Shown here piece by piece: positions 5,889 through 10,902 of a stretch of DNA of 10,902 nucleotides. The position numbers were made by a program, and so were the translations under genes. The stretch's first letter is position 1, and each line of letters starts with the position of its first letter. This DNA is from an uncultured Porphyromonadaceae bacterium. GTDB taxonomy: Bacteria; Bacteroidota; Bacteroidia; Bacteroidales; Muribaculaceae. The notes under the pieces are model-generated. The model was not told the origin of the DNA. It did no database searches and saw only the letters and a program-made list of their open reading frames with translations. The stretch is from positions 1-10,902 of the forward strand of contig CAJJQT010000040.1 in the NCBI GenBank assembly GCA_905193995.1. The letters run 5' to 3'.

Positions 5889-7277
5889 TCAGAATGCGTT
5901 GCTTTCGCCGTGGATGGCATTGAGGACGGTACGGACTATGATCTTGAGATCGCGCAGGAAAGTCCAGTTCTCGATGTACCACACGTCGTACTGTACGCGC
6001 TTCTCCATCTTCCAGAGCTCGTCGGTGAGGCCGCGGTAGCCGTTGACCTGGGCCCAGCCGGTGATTCCCGGCTTGACGAGGTGACGCACCATATACTGGT
6101 CGACGAGCTTGGAGTACTCCTCGGTGTGCCTGACCATGTGGGGGCGCGGACCGACGACCGACATCTCGCCGCGGAACACATTGATGAACTGCGGCAGCTC
6201 GTCGAGCGACGTACGGCGCAGGAAGTCGCCCAGACGCGTCTTGCGCGGGTCGTCGCGGGTGGCCTGCGCGCGGTCGGCGTCGCTGTTGACGCGCATGGTG
6301 CGAAACTTGTAGCACCAGAATTCGGTGCCGCGGTAGCCCGTACGCTTCTGCTTGAAGTAGACCGGCCCGGGCGACGACACCTTGATGGCGATGGCGATGG
6401 GGATGTAGATCAGCGGGTAGAAGCAGAGGAATACGGATGAGAACACCAGGTCGAAGCCGCGCTTGACCAGGCGGTTGATGCTCTTCTTGAGCGGGTTGCG
6501 GCGGATCGACAGCACGGGCACCGCGCCGATGGTATCCATCTGGAAGCTGCGCGAGATGTACTGCGAGATCTGCGGCACATAGAAGAAATCGACCACGTTG
6601 TCGTCGGCGACCTTCACGACCTTGGTCAGGATCTCGGCATGGCCCGGCATGGTGTAGTAGATCTGGTCGATGCTGTTGGCCTTGACAAAGGCATCGATGG
6701 AATCGAGGGTACCGCAATAGCGGCCTACGAAATCGGGACGCCATTCACGGTCGAAGAAGCCCATGATCTTGTAGCCGAAGCCGGGGTCGCTGAGCATCTG
6801 GTCGTAGAGGCGACGGGCCGTGGCGTTGGTGCCGACGATGATGACGCGCTTGTAGTTGTAGCCCCGGCGGCGGTAGCGCTTGATCAGGCGACGCGACGCC
6901 AGCGACCACAGCAGGGTAGCCAACGCCAGCATGCCGTAATAGGTCAGATAGAAGCGGGTCGGGAGGCGCGTGACGTCGGTCAGCGCTATGAGCGACATGA
7001 AGAACAGGGCGTAGAGCCCCACGGTGGTCATCGACTCGAAGGCGACGCGGTCGAGCTGTATGGCCCGCAAGTCGTCGCCACGGTGCCACACGCGGATGAG
7101 CACGGGAATGAAACTGAGATTGACGAACAGCCACAGAATACCCGTGGTGACTGTGCTGCCGGTCACGCCGGGATAAATCAGCAGGGTCACCAGAAAGAAT
7201 ATGTTGACGAGCGCCCAGTCGACGGCTGTGAGCGCAGGCTTCAGGAATCGTCCGAAACGTTGGCCGGTAATCTTCAA
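5889..7277 (-). CDS. Undecaprenyl-phosphate sugar phosphotransferase (exopolysaccharide initiating transferase, WcaJ-like)
   Basis: 462 aa membrane enzyme of the polyprenyl glycosylphosphotransferase family. It transfers a sugar-1-phosphate from a nucleotide sugar to undecaprenyl phosphate, the first step of capsule or exopolysaccharide unit assembly. Four hydrophobic segments lie within residues 15-127. A nucleotide-binding-like domain follows (RVIIVGTNATARRLYDQ, 144-160), then a reentrant helix (275-300) leading into the catalytic bacterial-sugar-transferase domain. That domain shows FKQKRTGYRGTEF (308-320), YKFRTM (323-328), RRTSLDELPQFINVFRGEMS (354-373), VVGPRP (374-379) and VKPGITGWAQVNGYRG (401-416). 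The frame has no ATG near the expected N-terminus. The earliest start is TTG at 7277, preceded by an in-frame TAA 12 bases upstream, and the first internal Met (83) would remove membrane helices. The sugar (glucose or galactose) is not decidable. The gene probably shares a transcript with the DUF349 gene 64 bp upstream. Confidence 0.92.
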   Translation of the reverse strand: MKITGQRFGRFLKPALTAVDWALVNIFFLVTLLIYPGVTGSTVTTGILWLFVNLSFIPVLIRVWHRGDDLRAIQLDRVAFESMTTVGLYALFFMSLIALTDVTRLPTRFYLTYYGMLALATLLWSLASRRLIKRYRRRGYNYKRVIIVGTNATARRLYDQMLSDPGFGYKIMGFFDREWRPDFVGRYCGTLDSIDAFVKANSIDQIYYTMPGHAEILTKVVKVADDNVVDFFYVPQISQYISRSFQMDTIGAVPVLSIRRNPLKKSINRLVKRGFDLVFSSVFLCFYPLIYIPIAIAIKVSSPGPVYFKQKRTGYRGTEFWCYKFRTMRVNSDADRAQATRDDPRKTRLGDFLRRTSLDELPQFINVFRGEMSVVGPRPHMVRHTEEYSKLVDQYMVRHLVKPGITGWAQVNGYRGLTDELWKMEKRVQYDVWYIENWTFLRDLKIIVRTVLNAIHGESNAF

Positions 7278-7293
7278 TTCAGGAGCTTATATG

Positions 7294-7324
7294 GCCGCCG
7301 GTCCCGCATGGCGGGGCTGGCGGC
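7294..7324. repeat. GC-rich intergenic hairpin between DUF349 and glycosylphosphotransferase genes
   Basis: Positions 7294-7307 can pair with 7311-7324 around an ATG loop, giving a 14-bp stem. Two pairs are G-U wobbles in + strand RNA but C-A mismatches in - strand RNA, which is the sense of the flanking genes. No T run follows on either strand. It could be an mRNA processing or attenuation structure between operon genes or a remnant palindromic repeat; its role is unknown. Confidence 0.55.
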
Positions 7325-7341
7325 GAATGGGTTGATGAGTG

Positions 7342-9159
7342 TCAGAGCTTGGCGGTGACGACCTTGATCTTCTCCTCAAGGTCGGCGATGTCGGCGCGCA
7401 GGGCCTCGGCCTTGCGTTCGAACTCGCGGAGCATCGAGTCGCCCGACTTGCTCTTCGACGACAGGAAGCCGAGATTGTTCTCGTAGGTGCGGAGTTCCTG
7501 ACGGCGCGCTTCCAGGGCGCGTGTGAGTTTTTCGCGCTCGCGGTAGAGCTTGTTGTCATCACCTTCGATGGCGCTGACGTTCTGCTGGAAGCGCTCCATG
7601 CGTGCCTGACTGCGGCGCAAGTTGAGCTGATCGCGGACGGCGTCGAGCTGCTGGCGGTAGGCGTCGTAGACCTTGTCTTTCTCGCGGAACGGCACGTGCC
7701 CGATCTCCTTCCAGCGGTCCTGGAGCTCGCGTATGCGCCCGATGGCTTCCTCGCGGGGTGTGTCGGCTGTGATTTCGGCCAGGGCCGCGATCACCTCGCG
7801 CTTCGCCTTGAGGTTCTCGTTCTCCTCGCGGCGCGCGCCCGAGGTGGCTTTCTTCTTCTGCTCGAAGAAGTAGTCGCAGGCGGCCAGGAATCGCTTCCAC
7901 ACGGCGTCGCTGTACTTCTTGGCCACGGTGCCGACGGTCTTCCACTCCTTCTGCAGGGCCACGAACTCATCGGTAGCGGCTTTCCAGTCGGTGCTGTCCT
8001 TGAGAGCCTCGGCACGCTCGGCCAAAGCGGTCTTGCGGGCAAGATTGTTGGCCAGTTCCTCGCGGGTGGTCTGGAAATATTCGGCCTTGGCTGCGAAGAA
8101 CTTGTCGCAGAGCTCGCGGAAGCGCGAGAAGAGAGTCTTGTTCATCTTCTTCGACGCGAAGCCGAAGGTGCGCCATTTCTGCTGCAGTTCCATCACACGC
8201 TTGGTGGCCTCGTCCCATGCGCTGAACGACTTTATGGCTGTGATGTCGATGGCCTCGAGCTCGGCGATCAGAGCCGCCTTGCCGGCTTCGTTCTCGGCCT
8301 CGCGGGCCTTGCGGGCCTCGAAGTGGGCCTGATAACGCTTGTTGATCTCGGCCGACGCCGTCTTGAACTTGTCCCAGATCTCCTCACGGAATTCCTTGGC
8401 CACAGGACCGATGCGGCGCCACTTGTTGTGAAGCTCCTGCAGGCGGCGGTAAGCCGTGATGATGTCATCGTCGGTGAGCAGTCCCTCGGCCTCGTCGAGA
8501 AGCAGCTGCTTGCTGTCGAGATTTTTCTTGAAGTCATAGTCGCGCAGCTCCTTGTTGATCTTGAGGTTGTCGGAGTAGCGTTCGCGGGCGTCCTGGAATT
8601 TCTTCCACACGGCTGTATCCTCCGTGGCAGGCACCTCGCCTATGGCGTTGAATTCTTCCTGCAGCTCGCGGTAGCGCGGGAAAGTCCGGTTGACGTTGTC
8701 GGTATCTTCGGCCAGAGCTATGATTTCGGCGATGATGGCCTGCTTGCGCTCCAGGTTGCCGACCTTGATGGCCTCCTGCTCGGCGGTGAAAGCTGCCTTC
8801 TTGTCGCGGATGGCGTTGAAAAGCTCCTTAAGCTCTTCTTCCGCTTCAGGTTCAGTCTTCAGGAAAGCATTGATCTGCTGACGGACACGGCGCACGTCGT
8901 CGGCCGAAATATCGGCTGCGTCGCGGTCGGCGACCTCGCAGCAGGCCTCCACGACCTGGTCGTGGGTCATGGCGGGAGCGGCTTCGGCGCTTTCGGCGTC
9001 GGTCATTTCTTCTTCAGCGGCCTCTTCGGGATCTGTATCTCCGACGAGTTCCGGTTTTTCTGTTTCTTCTGCAGCGGCATCAGCCTGTGCGGGTGCGGCT
9101 GTCGTGAGGGTAGTTTCTTCGGCCTTTACGGGAGCCGAAGCGGGATCAAGCATTTCCAT
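7342..9159 (-). CDS. DUF349-repeat protein
   Basis: 605 aa, predicted cytoplasmic, no signal peptide or membrane segment. Residues 1-66 are an acidic, Ala/Glu-rich, probably disordered leader. Five DUF349 units follow at about 136-200, 211-280, 293-362, 371-437 and 448-515. They share the pattern LQ..W..IG.V......W..F, for example LQELHNKWRRIGPVAKEF, LQQKWRTFGFASKKMNK, LQKEWKTVGTVAKKYSD and LQDRWKEIGHVPFREKD. Residues 535-603 are heptad-rich and likely coiled coil. The whole protein is helical and highly charged. The biochemical role of DUF349 is not established; proteins of this type are common in Bacteroidetes. The ATG at 9159 was chosen because it lies about 30 nt downstream of the predicted transcription start of a strong promoter; the frame stays open upstream but passes through that promoter. 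The gene is divergent from rpoN and is likely the first gene of the minus-strand cluster. Confidence 0.9.
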   Translation of the reverse strand: MEMLDPASAPVKAEETTLTTAAPAQADAAAEETEKPELVGDTDPEEAAEEEMTDAESAEAAPAMTHDQVVEACCEVADRDAADISADDVRRVRQQINAFLKTEPEAEEELKELFNAIRDKKAAFTAEQEAIKVGNLERKQAIIAEIIALAEDTDNVNRTFPRYRELQEEFNAIGEVPATEDTAVWKKFQDARERYSDNLKINKELRDYDFKKNLDSKQLLLDEAEGLLTDDDIITAYRRLQELHNKWRRIGPVAKEFREEIWDKFKTASAEINKRYQAHFEARKAREAENEAGKAALIAELEAIDITAIKSFSAWDEATKRVMELQQKWRTFGFASKKMNKTLFSRFRELCDKFFAAKAEYFQTTREELANNLARKTALAERAEALKDSTDWKAATDEFVALQKEWKTVGTVAKKYSDAVWKRFLAACDYFFEQKKKATSGARREENENLKAKREVIAALAEITADTPREEAIGRIRELQDRWKEIGHVPFREKDKVYDAYRQQLDAVRDQLNLRRSQARMERFQQNVSAIEGDDNKLYREREKLTRALEARRQELRTYENNLGFLSSKSKSGDSMLREFERKAEALRADIADLEEKIKVVTAKL

Positions 9160-9198
9160 AATAAATATTAATTTTGGCCCGCGGGCACGTTTGAGGCC

Positions 9199-9229
9199 CA
9201 AATTTAAGCATTTTTCCCGCAACTGCAAA
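9199..9229 (-). promoter_or_regulatory. Bacteroidetes-type promoter for the DUF349 operon
   Basis: On the - strand a TTTG -33 box (9226-9229) is separated by exactly 19 bp from TAAATTTG (9199-9206), a full match to the -7 consensus TAnnTTTG. Transcription would start near 9191-9194, giving a leader of roughly 30 nt before the ATG at 9159. This is the best-formed promoter in the window. Confidence 0.8.
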
Positions 9230-9252
9230 AAAAAGTTATTTTTTTCGTCAAT

Positions 9253-9286
9253 TTTGTCGTTTCGGGGGATTTTATTAATAATTTTG
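9253..9286 (+). promoter_or_regulatory. Candidate rpoN promoter
   Basis: TAATTTTG (9279-9286) matches TAnnTTTG. A TTTG (9253-9256) lies 22 bp upstream, slightly longer than the usual 19-21. Only nine bases separate the -7 element from the rpoN ATG at 9296, so the mRNA would have almost no leader. The site is 24 bp from the -33 box of the divergent DUF349 promoter. Confidence 0.6.
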
Positions 9287-9295
9287 TCCGAAGAT

Positions 9296-10699
9296 ATGGA
9301 CCGACAGTCGCAACATCTGGCACAACAGCAGCAGCTGGGATTGAAACTCAACCCCCGGCAGGTGGCGTTCGGCCGGCTGCTCGAAATGTCGGCGCCGGAA
9401 TTCGAGGACGAGGTACGCCGCGCCATCGACGAGAATCCGGCGCTCGAAGTCGTCGAGTCCGCCACACCTGCGACCGCCAACGAAGACTTCAACGAGACTG
9501 CCGAGCAGCTGCAGCAGGCCGACTATGCCGACGCCGACGACATCCCGTCCTACCGGCTCAACCTGCCTCAGACATCGTCCTACGACGACTTCACTCCCGG
9601 CGCGGCACAGCCCGACGATACGGCGTCGGGCTACGAACTGCTCGAGCGTCAGCTCGACCTGGTGGAACTTACGCCACACGACCGCGACATAGCGACATAT
9701 ATAATAGGCAATATCGACTCCAACGGATACCTCACACGCTCGCCGGCCGCCATAGCCGATGACATAGCCATAGCTACGGGGCTGGAAGTGACCGAAGCCG
9801 ATGTCGACCGCGTGCTGCGGACGGTCCGTTCACTCGACCCGGCCGGAATCGGCGCCTTCGATCTGCGCGACTGCCTGATGCTGCAGCTCGACCGCATGGA
9901 CGGCTCGCGGCAGGATGTCGGAGATGCCCGCATGGTTGTCGGAGAGAGATTCGATCTCTTTTCCAAACGGCATTTCGACCGCATGGGCTTGTCGCGCGAA
10001 CGCCTTGAACGGACGCTCAAGGTCATCCGCGGGCTGAATCCGAAGCCCGGCGCGCTGCTCGAACTCACCGGAAGCGCTGACCGCACACGCCACATATCGC
10101 CCGACTTTTTCGTGGACACTGATCCCGACGGCCGCGTGAACGTATCGCTTGCAGGACATATCCCGGAAATGGCCGTGGAACGCTCGTTCAGGCTTGACAG
10201 CGGCCGCCCGGCCGACGTGGCTTTCATACGCCAGCGGCGCGACGAGGCTCAGACATTCATAGACATGTCGCGCCGCCGGTCGCAGACCCTGCTCGATGTC
10301 ATGGAAGCAATCGTCAGGCTGCAGCCGGAATTCTTCGCCACCTACGACCGGGGGCGCCTGCGCCCGATGGTACTGAAAGACGTCGCCGCCCTGACCGGCC
10401 TCGATCTCAGTGTCATATCGCGCGCTACTGCTTCGAAATACGTCTCGACTCCGCACGGACTGTTTTCGATAAAGTCGCTTTTCAGCGAGGCATCCGGCGA
10501 AAACGCCGACACATCGTCACACGCCGTTCTGGCGGCCATAAAAGGGATAGTAGCAAAGGAAGATGCTGCAGATCCGCTGACCGACGACGCCATCTGCGCC
10601 GCTCTTGCCCGCGAGGGCATAGAGATTGCGCGGCGCACCGTGGCAAAATACCGTGAGCGTCTCGGAATTCCTGTAGCCCGCCTCCGCCGCAAATTCTGA
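9296..10699 (+). CDS. rpoN: RNA polymerase sigma-54 factor
   Basis: 467 aa, the alternative sigma factor that directs core RNA polymerase to -24/-12 promoters and needs an AAA+ activator. Region I is Gln/Leu-rich (residues 1-50, QSQHLAQQQQLGLKLNPRQV), followed by a variable acidic region (55-110). The core-binding domain (about 112-290) contains DSNGYL (141-146), LDPAGIGAFDLRDCL (180-194) and LNPKPG (247-252). The HTH that reads the -12 element is at 360-397 (LKDVAALTGLDLSVISRATA). The signature RpoN box ARRTVAKYRE (445-454) is intact near the C-terminus. Length is typical for Bacteroidetes. The ATG at 9296 opens with the expected region I; in-frame sequence further upstream is antisense to the DUF349 gene and was discarded. 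No T-run terminator on the + strand follows the gene. No activator gene or -24/-12 promoter is seen in the window. Confidence 0.97.
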   Translation: MDRQSQHLAQQQQLGLKLNPRQVAFGRLLEMSAPEFEDEVRRAIDENPALEVVESATPATANEDFNETAEQLQQADYADADDIPSYRLNLPQTSSYDDFTPGAAQPDDTASGYELLERQLDLVELTPHDRDIATYIIGNIDSNGYLTRSPAAIADDIAIATGLEVTEADVDRVLRTVRSLDPAGIGAFDLRDCLMLQLDRMDGSRQDVGDARMVVGERFDLFSKRHFDRMGLSRERLERTLKVIRGLNPKPGALLELTGSADRTRHISPDFFVDTDPDGRVNVSLAGHIPEMAVERSFRLDSGRPADVAFIRQRRDEAQTFIDMSRRRSQTLLDVMEAIVRLQPEFFATYDRGRLRPMVLKDVAALTGLDLSVISRATASKYVSTPHGLFSIKSLFSEASGENADTSSHAVLAAIKGIVAKEDAADPLTDDAICAALAREGIEIARRTVAKYRERLGIPVARLRRKF

Positions 10700-10724
10700 C
10701 ACACGCCCGCAACAGTCCGTACAT

Positions 10725-10758
10725 AAAAAAACGGGGCCTCTCTCGCGAGAAGCCGCCG
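10725..10758 (-). terminator. Rho-independent terminator for a transcript entering from the right
   Basis: On the - strand an 8-bp stem (10747-10754 with 10735-10742) closes a GCGA tetraloop, and CGG/CCG extends it by three pairs past one bulged base. It is followed by seven T residues (10731-10725). One pair is a G-U wobble in - strand RNA and a C-A mismatch in + strand RNA, supporting the minus orientation. No T run follows on the + side, so it is not an obvious rpoN terminator. It implies a convergent gene or RNA beyond or at the right edge. Confidence 0.6.
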
Positions 10759-10788
10759 GCTGATAACCTTAAAACCTTAAACCTAATT

Positions 10789-10902
10789 TTAAATCCTTTT
10801 TACCTTGAATTGTACGCTACGATACCTTGTCAAAAATGCCGCTCGGGCCTCTTGACAATGCAAAATTCCTGCGCCTATCATCGCTTCGCAAGCCTGTATA
10901 TG
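10789..10902 (-). other. Weak partial open frame at the right edge
   Basis: The - strand is open for 37 codons from the window edge to a TAA at 10789-10791, reading for example MIGAGILHCQEARAAFLTRY from an in-frame ATG at 10881. It ends about 30 bp before the minus-oriented terminator stem, the layout expected for the 3' end of a gene. A run this short can be open by chance, I recognise no family, and a + strand frame starting at 10836 is also open to the edge. The stretch could equally be non-coding. Confidence 0.15.
10827..10858. repeat. Short inverted repeat near the right edge
   Basis: TTGTCAA (10827-10833) and TTGACAA (10852-10858) are perfect inverted copies. The 18-bp spacer can itself form a small GCC/GGC stem. 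The position, within a region lacking a clear gene, fits an operator or an RNA hairpin; nothing decides between them. Confidence 0.35.

Noticed and set aside
7339..9171. 610-codon + strand open frame opposite the DUF349 gene
   Set aside because: The Leu/Val/Gly-rich product is the reverse complement of the charged DUF349 repeats. The - strand frame has five recognisable repeats and a strong promoter.
9169..9176. Another TAATTTTG match on the + strand
   Set aside because: It lies 120 bp upstream of rpoN, beside the DUF349 start codon, with no -33 box; a second match closer to rpoN is better placed.
8969..9295. Upstream in-frame extension of rpoN
   Set aside because: It is antisense to the DUF349 coding region and passes through the divergent promoters; the ATG at 9296 gives the expected sigma-54 N-terminus.
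9160..9492. N-terminal extension of the DUF349 protein upstream of the ATG at 9159
   Set aside because: It would be translated across the -33/-7 promoter and into the start of rpoN on the other strand; the extension has no conserved pattern.

Overview
The window looks like chromosomal DNA from a member of the Bacteroidales, plausibly the Muribaculaceae. This is inferred from three things. The start sites lack Shine-Dalgarno sequences. TAnnTTTG-type -7 promoter elements, typical of Bacteroidetes, sit upstream of several genes. One secreted protein ends in the 'FNLQGVRV...PGLYI...KVIVK' tail common in surface proteins of this order. The species cannot be named from the sequence. No complete mobile element, CRISPR array, tRNA or rRNA gene is visible.

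Left part (1-2410, + strand): a 116-residue XRE/Cro-type regulator is followed after 51 bp by a 582-residue secreted multidomain protein (signal peptide, N-terminal beta-rich module, Big_2-like domain, choice-of-anchor-J-like module, C-terminal tail). The pair appears to share a leader containing a G8 tract and -7 elements, and it ends at a strong intrinsic terminator. Between this unit and the convergent gene to its right lies a compact repeat region. It holds a nested inverted repeat with compensatory changes and an exact 7-bp-period GCATT array. The A/T-rich tail of the array supplies the stop codon of the neighbouring glycosyltransferase gene.

Central part (2568-9159, all - strand): in transcription order these are a five-repeat DUF349 protein, a polyprenyl glycosylphosphotransferase that starts capsule/exopolysaccharide synthesis (apparent TTG start), a short malic enzyme lacking the phosphotransacetylase-like domain, and a GT39/ArnT-like membrane glycosyltransferase. 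The first three may be cotranscribed from a well-formed promoter upstream of the DUF349 gene (TTTG-N19-TAAATTTG). The last has its own -7 element six bases from its ATG. Two of the four gene products act on lipid-linked sugars or the cell envelope.

Right part (9296-10902): rpoN (sigma-54) is divergent from the DUF349 gene and shares its 136-bp promoter region. Beyond rpoN, a minus-oriented intrinsic terminator suggests that a convergent transcript enters from the right edge. The final 110 bases show only weak, truncated open frames.

The most interesting signals are non-coding: the G tract in front of the regulator/surface-protein pair, the covarying nested repeat, the heptamer array, the operator-like hairpin before the malic enzyme gene, and promoter elements placed so close to start codons that near-leaderless mRNAs are expected.
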